From the NCBI RefSeq assembly GCF_020819555.1, contig NZ_JAJHJB010000002.1, forward strand, positions 124,001 through 188,000: a DNA stretch of 64,000 nt. The letters are read 5' to 3'. The stretch's first letter is position 1; the number at the start of each line of letters is the position of its first letter. Positions 7,941-15,028 of the stretch are shown here, in pieces. Position numbers and translations under genes: made by a program. The notes under the pieces were generated by a model, which saw nothing but the letters and a program-made list of their open reading frames with translations, was not told where the DNA came from and searched no databases. Source of the stretch: Pelosinus baikalensis. GTDB taxonomy: Bacteria > Bacillota > Negativicutes > DSM-13327.

Positions 7941-7956
7941 CTGATTTGAGCAATTC

Positions 7957-9228
7957 TTAGAAGAAGAACTCAACTTGTGCTTGATAGAAATCTTGTTTTT
8001 CAGTAGGAGCTGTATCAGCAGTTGGTTTTAGGTTAGCATATTTCACACGAAGAACAGTATTCAATACTGGTGTGTAATTAAATCCAACTTCATAGCCTTT
8101 AGCACCATTACCTATTTGACCACGAGAAGTATATGCGCCATCAAAGGTAGTTTTAGGAGCTGCATTAGCTTCTAAATTACGATAGTTAACCCACGCACCA
8201 TAAGAACCAACTTTCTTTTTGTCAGCGCCTTTGTAGCCGATTTCAGCATAGTAGGCTGTATCTTCAGTGTCTGCATCAGATTTACCATAGGAACCACTTA
8301 AGCTCCAGTTAGGAGTGAATTGTGTCTTGAAACCAGCTTCCCAAACTTTCAAGGTGTCATCAGTAGTAGCTTTGGTTAAATATCCTGATTCATTTGTATC
8401 TTTAAATTGATAGTAACCGCCATTCAAAGTAGTAGCTTTCGAAGCTGCATAACTCAAACCTAAGCCAGTTACTTCTAGGTAATCATCCATTACTTCCTTA
8501 TCATTACCCCAAACATCTCTATTATTATCTTTACCATAGAATGCATTTGCTTTTAACACATTACCAAATTCAAAATTTACACCATTTAATGTACTATCAA
8601 TCATCATACCATTGTTCAAGAAGTAATCGAAACGACCGATTGTAGCAGTAGTGCCTGCAATATTCCCTTTTACATAGGCATTATCCATGGTTACATCTGT
8701 ATCGCCTTCACCTTTTAAATTGTTCACAGCTTGCAAACGACCATAGTATGACCAGTTATCATTGATAGTTCCATCAAGGTTGATACGAGTACGAAGTTTG
8801 TAGGAACTATCATGATTTGCATATTTATTGGAATAATCTTCATATCTCAAACGAGCTTCACCACTTACTTTAATAGTGGAAGAATTCTTTTCCAATTTTG
8901 TTACACGTACATTTAAGCCTTCTAATTCTTCAGCGAATTCTACGGACAATTTGTCGATAGAAGCTTTTTGTTCAGCAGTTGCTTTGTCGGAATGAGCCAT
9001 TGCTTTTGCTACGATTTGAGCCATTTCATAACGGCTGATGGTTTTGTCGCCTTTGAAAGTGCCATCGCCATAACCGTCAACAATACCAGCACTAGCTAAT
9101 TTTGTTACCGCATCATAGGACCAATGTTTTGCAGGAACGTCTGTGAAAGGATTGGTTGCAGCGAATGATGTACCAGCTACGCCAAGTACCATTGCAGCTG
9201 CCAAGGAAGCTACTAATTTCTTTTTCAT
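7957..9228 (-). CDS. ompM2: OmpM-type SLH-domain porin 2
   Basis: 423 aa with the same architecture as ompM1: signal peptide, SLH domain at ~24-70, coiled coil at ~85-117, and a barrel ending VEFFF. The first ~120 residues are almost identical to ompM1 and ompM3, also at the DNA level, while the barrel differs mainly in short loop segments (for example SNKYANHDSSY and TNESGYLTKATTDD). This suggests recent duplication or gene conversion of the anchoring part. ATG at 9228 is preceded by AAGGAGAG and the same leader as ompM1. Confidence 0.93.
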   Translation of the reverse strand: MKKKLVASLAAAMVLGVAGTSFAATNPFTDVPAKHWSYDAVTKLASAGIVDGYGDGTFKGDKTISRYEMAQIVAKAMAHSDKATAEQKASIDKLSVEFAEELEGLNVRVTKLEKNSSTIKVSGEARLRYEDYSNKYANHDSSYKLRTRINLDGTINDNWSYYGRLQAVNNLKGEGDTDVTMDNAYVKGNIAGTTATIGRFDYFLNNGMMIDSTLNGVNFEFGNVLKANAFYGKDNNRDVWGNDKEVMDDYLEVTGLGLSYAASKATTLNGGYYQFKDTNESGYLTKATTDDTLKVWEAGFKTQFTPNWSLSGSYGKSDADTEDTAYYAEIGYKGADKKKVGSYGAWVNYRNLEANAAPKTTFDGAYTSRGQIGNGAKGYEVGFNYTPVLNTVLRVKYANLKPTADTAPTEKQDFYQAQVEFFF

Positions 9229-9266
9229 GTTTGAATCTCTCCTTAGGTTTTATTTTTTGTTTTACC

Positions 9267-9345
9267 TATGAACTCCACCTAAGAAAGGACATCTCTGAGT
9301 ATCCATGTTCCCTCAAGGTTATCCTTGTCAGGCTTATTGTTCATA
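9267..9345 (-). ncRNA. ompM leader RNA motif, copy 2
   Basis: Same fold as copy 1. The AAGGATA/TGTCCTT stem shows a U-G in place of U-A, and the apical part reads GAGGGAACATGGATACTC. Confidence 0.72.
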
Positions 9346-9461
9346 TCTATTCACTACTGCTAGAATCATCTATTAGTAAAAGAAATATCTTTTATCTTTC
9401 TGATTACTTCTAAGCAGTGAAAGACCATTTATAAATTAATGCCCATATAAGGTAATGTATT

Positions 9462-9491
9462 TTATTAACTATGTAAAGAAAAATTTAACAA
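9462..9491 (-). promoter_or_regulatory. Candidate ompM2 promoter
   Basis: TTGTTA (9486-9491), 18-base spacer, TTAATA or TAATAA (9462-9467), in the same conserved block as the ompM1 candidate. Confidence 0.4.
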
Positions 9492-9520
9492 ACAATTTAC
9501 ATTTCCAATATTACACATTA

Positions 9521-9536
9521 TTGACTAATAAGTCAA
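9521..9536. promoter_or_regulatory. Palindrome TTGACTAATAAGTCAA upstream of ompM2
   Basis: A 16-base palindrome about 30 bases upstream of the candidate -35 element. It resembles the TGACTA-NN-TAGTCA palindromes before ompM5 and tolC. The shape is that of a MarR-type operator, but no regulator is identified. Confidence 0.45.
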
Positions 9537-9622
9537 GTGATTTTTAAAAATTCCTGACAATAGGCTGTACTTTTCTTTTCTTAGCAAGGAAGGGAAGCTT
9601 CGTATCACTCGCATGGCAGGAC

Positions 9623-9655
9623 AAAAAAATCGCTGACAAATTCAGCGATTTTTTT
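9623..9655 (-). terminator. Terminator of ompM3 (symmetrical)
   Basis: Perfect 14-bp stem AAAAAAATCGCTGA / TCAGCGATTTTTTT with a 5-base loop. It carries T-tracts for both strands. Confidence 0.9.
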
Positions 9656-9664
9656 ATTGTGTTT

Positions 9665-10939
9665 TTAGAAGAAGAATTCAGCTTGTGCTTGAACGAATTT
9701 GGTCTTTGCATCATCAGCACCGTCATAAGATTTTTTCAAATCAACATATTTAACACGAAGAACAGTGTTTAATACTGGTGTATAGTTAAATCCTACTTCA
9801 TAACCTTTACCACCATTACGTGCTTTGGCTTCAGCATATGTACCATTCAAAGTTGGTAATGGAGCTGAATCTCTTTCGATATCACGATAGCCGACCCATG
9901 CACCATAAGAGCCAACTTTGGCTTTATTTGCACCTTTGTAGCCTAATTCTGTCCAATATCCTCTATCATCTGCATCAGCATCAGACTTAAGATACGTACC
10001 TTTTAAAGCCCAGTTAGGAGCAATCTGAGTTTTAAAACCAACTTCCCATACATCACGTTTATCATCACCATTAAAATAAGTATCATCTGATGTATTTTTA
10101 TATTGATAGTAACCACCATTTAAAGTCGTGGCTTTTGAAGCTGCATAGCTTAAAGTAGCTGCAGTAACTTCTAAGTTAGGTTTGTCAGCCAATCCCCATA
10201 AATTTGTATTGTTTTGTTTACCGTAAAGAAGCTCGGTTTTTAAAACATTACCAAAACCAACTTTCACACCATTTACCTGACCATCCATTACGATCCCGTT
10301 ATTTGGAACATAGTCAAAACGACCAACCGTAGCGGTAGTTCCGAATAAGGCACCTTTTACATAGGCATTTTGCATAGTCACAGTGTCATTACTGGTATCA
10401 GTAGCACTATCAGCACCATCACCATGCAAATTAGTGGTGGATTCTAAACGACCAAAATAGGACCATTCATCATTAATCTGACCACCCAAACCAATACGAG
10501 TACGAAGTCTAAGCGTATTAGTATTTTTTCCAGCATCGTTATCATAATTTTCATATCTCAAGCGAGCTTCACCAGTTACTTTTACAGTAGAAGAATTTTT
10601 TTCTAATTTTGTTACACGAACATTCAAGCCTTCTAATTCGTCAGCAAATTCTACGGACAATTTGTCGATAGAAGCTTTTTGCTCAGCAGTTGCTTTGTCG
10701 GAATGAGCCATTGCTTTTGCGACGATTTGAGCCATTTCATAACGGCTGATGGTTTTATCGCCTTTGAAAGTGCCATCGCCATAACCGTCAACAATACCAG
10801 CGCTAGCTAGTTTTGTTACCGCGTCATAGGACCAATGTTTTGCAGGAACGTCTACGAAAGGGTTGGATGCAGCGAATGATGTACCAGCTACGCCAAGTAC
10901 CATTGCAGCTGCCAAAGAAGCTACTAATTTCTTTTTCAT
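9665..10939 (-). CDS. ompM3: OmpM-type SLH-domain porin 3
   Basis: 424 aa, with signal peptide, SLH domain, coiled coil and barrel as in ompM1, ending AEFFF. The barrel is the most diverged of the four close copies (IDGQVNGVKVGFGNVLKTEL-type segment in place of IDSTLNGVNFEFGN). Its upstream region also differs: it has GTTAAC repeats in 11-base phase and its own -35/-10 candidate instead of the ompM1/ompM2 block, so its control probably differs. Confidence 0.92.
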   Translation of the reverse strand: MKKKLVASLAAAMVLGVAGTSFAASNPFVDVPAKHWSYDAVTKLASAGIVDGYGDGTFKGDKTISRYEMAQIVAKAMAHSDKATAEQKASIDKLSVEFADELEGLNVRVTKLEKNSSTVKVTGEARLRYENYDNDAGKNTNTLRLRTRIGLGGQINDEWSYFGRLESTTNLHGDGADSATDTSNDTVTMQNAYVKGALFGTTATVGRFDYVPNNGIVMDGQVNGVKVGFGNVLKTELLYGKQNNTNLWGLADKPNLEVTAATLSYAASKATTLNGGYYQYKNTSDDTYFNGDDKRDVWEVGFKTQIAPNWALKGTYLKSDADADDRGYWTELGYKGANKAKVGSYGAWVGYRDIERDSAPLPTLNGTYAEAKARNGGKGYEVGFNYTPVLNTVLRVKYVDLKKSYDGADDAKTKFVQAQAEFFF

Positions 10940-10988
10940 GTTTGAATCTCTCCTTAGGTTTTTTTATTTTTGTTCGGTGATCTTACAT

Positions 10989-11052
10989 GATAAGCCTAAG
11001 AAGGGTTCCTAATTGAGTGTCCATGTTTCCTCAATCTCTCCTTATTAGTATC
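10989..11052 (-). ncRNA. ompM leader RNA motif, copy 3
   Basis: Stems GATA/TATC, CTAA/TTAG, AAGG/CCTT and ATTGAG/CTCAAT around the apical GAGGAAACATGGACACTC. The stem bases differ from copies 1-2 while pairing is kept. Confidence 0.72.
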
Positions 11053-11121
11053 TTAAGCAATGTCAGATCTTACCTCACTTTCTAGTATATTCTCCATAAT
11101 ATATTATTTTCCTTCTTACAT

Positions 11122-11150
11122 TATGTATATTTATACAAAAAATTTGTTAA
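11122..11150 (-). promoter_or_regulatory. Candidate ompM3 promoter
   Basis: TTAACA (11145-11150), 17-base spacer, TACATA (11122-11127). The -35 lies within the first of three phased GTTAAC repeats. Confidence 0.4.
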
Positions 11151-11173
11151 CTTTTCGTTAACTATTTGTTAAC
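11146..11173. repeat. Three GTTAAC repeats in 11-base phase
   Basis: GTTAAC at 11146, 11157 and 11168. Exactly one helical turn separates each pair, and the last copy lies inside the C-terminal codons of the RuvC-fold gene. This looks like a tandem activator or repressor site for ompM3. Confidence 0.5.
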
Positions 11174-11584
11174 ATTTACCAGATAACGTTCTGCCAGTAT
11201 TACAGCGACATAATCATCAACTGGCTGAGGCGGTGTTTGCATGGTCACGGGTATCAGACGCCAAAAGCCCTGAGGGGGATTTTCCTGCCAATAGCGGCGG
11301 CGGCCATCGTCAGTCGTTCGGTATTCATCTACTAAAGTCACTTCAAGGAATTGTCCATTTATCAGGATTTTTTCTAACAGGTTCTTGGCATCTTTGCTTG
11401 AAGTGCCATTTCCCATAATCACGGTTTTCGTCTGATACTTGCTAAGCCACTCTTGAATAATGGAAGGTAAGTCTTGGGTTGGTATGATATTCTTCTGCAG
11501 TACACCCTTTTCTTGATGAACTGCGGCAATACCGCATTTTTCTCGTCCTGGGTCGATGCTGATAATGGTTTGGTTAGTGGTCAC
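11162..11584 (-). CDS. RuvC-fold (YqgF/RuvX-like) resolvase-like protein
   Basis: 140 aa from a GTG at 11582-11584. The N-terminus IISIDPGREKCGIAAVHQEK matches the RuvC/YqgF fold, with the first catalytic Asp in I-D-P-G. VIMGNGTSSKDA and LVDEYRTTDDGRRRY follow, and PVDDYVAVILAERYL at the C-terminus supplies acidic residues. It is RuvX-like, but not clearly the housekeeping pre-16S nuclease, which usually reads D-x-G-x-x-x-x-G-x-A. Its ribosome-binding site (GGCGGGGTG) is part of a second-family repeat. Its position inside a porin gene array is notable. Confidence 0.72.
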   Translation of the reverse strand: MTTNQTIISIDPGREKCGIAAVHQEKGVLQKNIIPTQDLPSIIQEWLSKYQTKTVIMGNGTSSKDAKNLLEKILINGQFLEVTLVDEYRTTDDGRRRYWQENPPQGFWRLIPVTMQTPPQPVDDYVAVILAERYLVNVNK

Positions 11585-11625
11585 GACACACCCCGCCTTT
11601 CAGGCACCCCTCTCTAGAGGGGAAT
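11584..11625 (+). repeat. Second dispersed repeat family
   Basis: ACACACCCCGCCTTTCAGG then CACCCCTCTCTAGAGGGGAA, near-identical to the 6014 copy. A shorter fragment (CCCCCCTCTAGAGGGGAA) follows at 11645-11662. The left edge supplies the ribosome-binding site of the RuvC-fold gene. Confidence 0.8.
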
Positions 11626-11773
11626 CTATTATGAGAGTCATCAGCCCCCCTCTAGAGGGGAATTTATTATGTAATAAGGTTACTCTTCTATTTTGGCAGG
11701 TTGGATTCCTTTGAAGATTTTTAATTAGCAACATAATCTATAAGATTATATTAATAAAACATATAAAATGGAT

Positions 11774-11804
11774 CGAACCACAAAGACGCAAAGGACACAA
11801 AGGG
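11774..11804 (+). repeat. GAACCACAAAG repeat, left end only
   Basis: GAACCACAAAGACGCAAAGG, then ACACAAAGGG, preceded by the AT-rich ATATAAAATGGATC that also precedes several other copies. It is followed by a 24-base block (11807-11830) that recurs at 59137-59160. Confidence 0.8.
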
Positions 11805-11833
11805 TGTAAAACTTATACTTTCTCTACTTACAA

Positions 11834-11861
11834 GAAAAACCGCTGGCATAGGCCAACGGTT
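11834..11861 (-). terminator. Terminator of ompM4
   Basis: Stem AACCGTTGGC / GCCAGCGGTT (one mismatched pair), followed on the minus strand by TTTTTCTTG. Confidence 0.82.
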
Positions 11862-11874
11862 GGGGATGATGTTC

Positions 11875-13143
11875 TTAGAAGAAAAATTCTGCTTGCGCTA
11901 GGTAGTATTTTGTCTTATCGGAAGAACTACCATCGGTGGTTGGTTTCAAATTAGCATATTTAACAGTAAGAACGGTATTCAAAGCTGGTGTATAACTTGC
12001 GCCGATCTCGTATCCTTTGCCGCCATCAGCTTGAGAATCGAATGCATATGGACCATCAAAGGTGGTTTTAGGAGCCGCATTGGCTTCTAAGTGACGGTAG
12101 TTCACCCATGCGCCATAGGAACCGACCTCGGCTTGATCAGCGCCTTTATATGCAAATTCAGCATAGTATGCTTTATCTTCTGTATCTGCATCAGATTGAC
12201 CATAGGATGTATTTAATGCCCAGTTTTTGCTGAATTTTGTATTAAAGCCAGCTTCCCATACTTTGCGAGTATCATCGTTTGAGCCAAAATAGGTTCCATT
12301 ATTAAGGGTATCATTATCTTTGTTCTTAAACTGATAGTAACCACCTGTTAGTGCGGTAGCTGCTGATGCATCATAATTCAATGTTAAACCAGTCACTTCT
12401 AAATGTTTGGTAGCAGTATCTTCATCTGCGCCCCAAGCATCTTTATTATTGTCCTTGCCATAAAATACATTTGCTTTTAGTACATTGCCCACTTCAAGAT
12501 TTACACCATTTAACGTACTATCAATCATCAGTCCATTGTTCGGTATGTAATCAAAACGACCGATAGTAGCAGTCGTACCGAATAATTGACCTTTGACATA
12601 CGCATTATCTAGAGTGACCTTATCGTCGCCGCTTTCACCACGAAGATTGTTCTCTGATTGTAAACGTCCATAGTAGGACCATTGATCATTAATCGTGCCA
12701 TCAAGATGTATACGAGTGCGGAGTTCTAAGCCATTAGAGGTATTGGAAAAATCCTCATATTGCAGCCGAGCTTCGCCAGAAACTTTCACAGTCGAAGAAT
12801 TTTTCTCCAATTTCGTTACGCGAACATTAAGTCCTTCTAATTCTTCCGCAAATTCTACGGATAATTTGTCGATAGAAGCTTTTTGCTGGGCAGTTGCTTT
12901 GTCAGAATGAGCCAGTGCTTTTGCAACGATTTGAGCCATTTCATAGCGGCTGATGGTTTTGTCCCCTCTGAAAGTGCCATCGCCATAACCGTCAACAATA
13001 CCAGCCTTAGCTAGTTTTGTTACCGCATCATAGGACCAATGTTTTGCAGGGACGTCTGTGAAAGGATTGGTTGCAGCGAATGATGTACCGGCTATGCCAA
13101 GTACCATTGCAGCTGCAAGAGTTGCTACCATTTTCTTGTTCAT
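11875..13143 (-). CDS. ompM4: OmpM-type SLH-domain porin 4
   Basis: 422 aa from the ATG at 13143 (MNKKMVATLAAAMVLG), preceded by AAGGAGA. A longer in-frame start at 13260 would translate the leader RNA and is rejected. Architecture is as in ompM1, with signal peptide, SLH domain (~24-70), coiled coil and barrel ending AEFFF; sequence is closest to ompM1 and ompM2. A Fur-box-like site and a perfect 10-bp inverted repeat upstream set it apart, so iron-dependent expression is possible. Confidence 0.92.
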   Translation of the reverse strand: MNKKMVATLAAAMVLGIAGTSFAATNPFTDVPAKHWSYDAVTKLAKAGIVDGYGDGTFRGDKTISRYEMAQIVAKALAHSDKATAQQKASIDKLSVEFAEELEGLNVRVTKLEKNSSTVKVSGEARLQYEDFSNTSNGLELRTRIHLDGTINDQWSYYGRLQSENNLRGESGDDKVTLDNAYVKGQLFGTTATIGRFDYIPNNGLMIDSTLNGVNLEVGNVLKANVFYGKDNNKDAWGADEDTATKHLEVTGLTLNYDASAATALTGGYYQFKNKDNDTLNNGTYFGSNDDTRKVWEAGFNTKFSKNWALNTSYGQSDADTEDKAYYAEFAYKGADQAEVGSYGAWVNYRHLEANAAPKTTFDGPYAFDSQADGGKGYEIGASYTPALNTVLTVKYANLKPTTDGSSSDKTKYYLAQAEFFF

Positions 13144-13178
13144 GTTCGATTTCTCCTTAAGGTTTTTTTTCTTACCCT

Positions 13179-13252
13179 GAGTGAAATCTAAAAAGCTGGT
13201 CTTGAGTTTCCAAGTTTCCTCAACTCCACACTTTTTAGAAAAATGCTCACTC
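13179..13252 (-). ncRNA. ompM leader RNA motif, copy 4
   Basis: Stems GAGTGA/TCACTC and a perfect 8-bp CTAAAAAG/CTTTTTAG enclose TTGAG/CTCAA with the apical GAGGAAACTTGGAAACTC. The stem sequences are unrelated to copies 1-2 but pair at the same places. Confidence 0.74.
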
Positions 13253-13258
13253 TTGTGC

Positions 13259-13283
13259 ATTTACTACAATAAATGTAGTAAAT
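13259..13283. promoter_or_regulatory. Perfect inverted repeat upstream of ompM4
   Basis: ATTTACTACA (13259-13268) and TGTAGTAAAT (13274-13283) are exact inverted repeats with a 5-base spacer. It is an operator or a 5' leader hairpin. It lies between the Fur-like site and the leader motif. Confidence 0.5.
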
Positions 13284-13323
13284 CAGTCTTCTCAAACTAA
13301 TACCTTTACTAGGTATTTTATTT

Positions 13324-13342
13324 GATATTGATAATCATTCTA
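13324..13342. promoter_or_regulatory. Fur-box-like site upstream of ompM4
   Basis: GATATTGATAATCATTCTA matches the 19-base Fur consensus GATAATGATAATCATTATC at 16 positions. It lies about 180 bases upstream of the ompM4 start. Confidence 0.5.
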
Positions 13343-13422
13343 TGTTTAATTGAATTATCCTGCTAATTCTGAAATTAATTTTTATTAGAAAAACGTTACG
13401 CATCCTTTAAATATAAAACAAA

Positions 13423-13454
13423 TTGAACCACAAAGACGCAAAGGACACAAAGGG
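13423..13454 (+). repeat. GAACCACAAAG repeat, left end only
   Basis: TTGAACCACAAAGACGCAAA followed by GGACACAAAGGG, preceded by AAATATAAAACAAA. It lies in the ompM4-ompM5 gap (378 bases), which otherwise holds the ompM4 regulatory sites and the ompM5 terminator. Confidence 0.82.
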
Positions 13455-13483
13455 AATTATTTATTTTAATATCATAAGACAAA

Positions 13484-13509
13484 CAAAAGCACCCCGAAGG
13501 GTGCTTTTG
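13484..13509 (-). terminator. Terminator of ompM5
   Basis: Perfect 11-bp stem CAAAAGCACCC / GGGTGCTTTTG with a CGAA tetraloop (TTCG on the minus strand). Confidence 0.85.
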
Positions 13510-13521
13510 TAAAGAGTAGTT

Positions 13522-14640
13522 TTAGAATTTTACGTTAACAGCTGCAGAAGTACGTGCATTCATGTTATCGAAATCTTGGTATTTAACTTTTAAGTCAGCA
13601 TTCTTGGTAAGAGATTTATCAAATTGATATTCCATACCTTTAATTGCTTGATCAGTAGGAAGAGCAATTACATCTGCACTAGAGTAAGCGTTGTAAACAC
13701 CTGCATCTGCATCTCTGTGAAGTACAGTCAATCCAAGTTTGTTAAGTTTCACACCAAAAGCAGTAGCGTCAGCGTCATTGGAATCGTTTTTAACGTAGTC
13801 TGCAAGAGCAGTTACGCCGCTTGTAATTGGAGCTGAACCATTAATTCCGTATGCTTTGTTATCGCCATTTTTTAGGTAATCAGCAGTTATTTTTGCACCA
13901 AAAATATTAGCACCGTATTCAGCAGCATACATGCGTTCTGAATCTGCATCATTAGTACCAGTATTATTACCTGCATACAATTTCAAACCGCCAGCTTGCA
14001 ATCCAAGACCAGTCAATTTGTCATCGAACATAATACCTGATCCTAAAAGAACATCTTGACGACCCACAGTAGCATCAGCACCAAGAGCATTGAAAGATAC
14101 GTTAGCAGTGTCTAATTTAATTCCAACTGTTTGGTTGTTTTCGTTAGGTTGGAAGGTTCCACTTAAGCGAGCATTATACTTAACGTCTTCATTGATGTTA
14201 CCATCAAAGGAAACACGAGTACGAAGATCTGTTTTGTCGTCTTCATCTTCTACATTTGTATAACGTACACGAGCATCACCAGAAATTTTTACCATTTTGT
14301 CAATTTGATCTTGCATACCTTCTACTTTTACACCCAATGTGTTTAATTCAGTAGCAAATTCTTTGGACAATTGATCTACAGTTGCTTTTTGGTCTGCATT
14401 CAAGGATTTAGTCATAGCATTTGCTACGATTTGTGCCATTTCATAACGAGTAACGGTTTTGTCTCCTCTGAAAGTACCATCGCCATAGCCTTCAACCACA
14501 CCAGCTTGAGCCAATTTGTTTACTGCATCGTATGACCAGTGTTTTGCAGGTACATCGGAAAATGGGTTTGCGAATGCTGGTACTGCCATGCTGGCAGCCA
14601 GTGCAGTAGTCACTGCTACTTTTAAAAGTTTCTTGTTCAT
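13522..14640 (-). CDS. ompM5: OmpM-type SLH-domain porin 5 (divergent)
   Basis: 372 aa. Signal peptide (1-24, ending VPAFA), SLH domain (~25-72, FSDVPAKHWSYDAVNKLAQA and TRYEMAQIVANAM), coiled coil (~78-117) and a smaller barrel ending in the aromatic residue of VNVKF. It keeps the OmpM plan but is clearly diverged from the other four and about 50-70 residues shorter, so its pore or substrate range may differ. ATG at 14640 follows AAGGGGGA. It is the first ompM gene after the LPS/Lpt block and has its own leader and palindromic upstream site. Confidence 0.92.
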   Translation of the reverse strand: MNKKLLKVAVTTALAASMAVPAFANPFSDVPAKHWSYDAVNKLAQAGVVEGYGDGTFRGDKTVTRYEMAQIVANAMTKSLNADQKATVDQLSKEFATELNTLGVKVEGMQDQIDKMVKISGDARVRYTNVEDEDDKTDLRTRVSFDGNINEDVKYNARLSGTFQPNENNQTVGIKLDTANVSFNALGADATVGRQDVLLGSGIMFDDKLTGLGLQAGGLKLYAGNNTGTNDADSERMYAAEYGANIFGAKITADYLKNGDNKAYGINGSAPITSGVTALADYVKNDSNDADATAFGVKLNKLGLTVLHRDADAGVYNAYSSADVIALPTDQAIKGMEYQFDKSLTKNADLKVKYQDFDNMNARTSAAVNVKF

Positions 14641-14710
14641 TTGGAAAAATCCCCCTTAAAATGTTGTTTTTTCGCGGGTGCTATCACCAACATGATAAGA
14701 GTTATTGAAT

Positions 14711-14762
14711 CAAGGAGTGCTTCATGAGTTTCCACGTTTCCTCATTAGAACGGTCATCCTTG
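14711..14762 (-). ncRNA. ompM leader RNA motif, copy 5
   Basis: CAAGGA/TCCTTG and ATGAG/CTCAT stems with the apical GAGGAAACGTGGAAACTC, 70 bases before the start codon. The outermost stem seen in the other copies is not clear here. Confidence 0.65.
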
Positions 14763-14890
14763 CATCATCTATCCCTTTCATGCCCCTGTCGCTTTTTACA
14801 GGTTATAGTTTACATAATTCTATATATCTTTTTTTATTCCTGCTTAATACCCATGTGTAAATATTGGTAATTCTCTTTATCTACAGCACA

Positions 14891-14904
14891 TGACTATTTA
14901 GTCA
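14891..14904. promoter_or_regulatory. Palindrome TGACTATTTAGTCA upstream of ompM5
   Basis: Perfect 6-bp arms TGACTA / TAGTCA around two bases, about 250 bases before the ompM5 start. It is the same pattern as at tolC (52125-52138). Confidence 0.5.
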
Positions 14905-14961
14905 TTGAATGTTAAAAAATATATATTGTTTACATAAACTTTATAATTATCTATTTCGCCA

Positions 14962-14997
14962 AAAGAAAAAAGAATCCTGCTTTTAAAGCAGGATTCT
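14962..14997 (-). terminator. Terminator of the lptF/G-DUF3084 transcript
   Basis: Perfect 13-bp stem AGAATCCTGCTTT / AAAGCAGGATTCT with a 1-base centre, then TTTTTTCTTTT on the minus strand. It separates the LPS block from the ompM array. Confidence 0.9.
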
Positions 14998-15028
14998 CCT
15001 CTGGTACTTTCTGTTAAATGACTTTGTC

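Larger units (their letters stand above)
7558..7956. other. ompM1 upstream region
   Basis: This is the 5' part of the 523-base gap between ompM1 and ompM2. It contains an imperfect inverted repeat (CTGCTTGGAATTATCC against GGATAATTCTAGCAG on the minus strand, about 7560-7615), a candidate promoter (7693-7721), an AT-rich stretch, the second-family repeat at 7861 and the ompM2 terminator. No gene is seen. Confidence 0.6.
14763..15028. other. ompM5 upstream region
   Basis: AT-rich, non-coding part of the 388-base gap between ompM5 and the DUF3084 gene. It holds the palindrome at 14891 and the DUF3084 terminator. I could not place a convincing promoter. Confidence 0.5.

Noticed and set aside
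13144..13260. Longer N-terminus for ompM4 (start at 13260)
   Set aside because: The added 39 residues translate the structured leader; the ATG at 13143 has AAGGAGA and begins the same signal peptide as the other paralogues.
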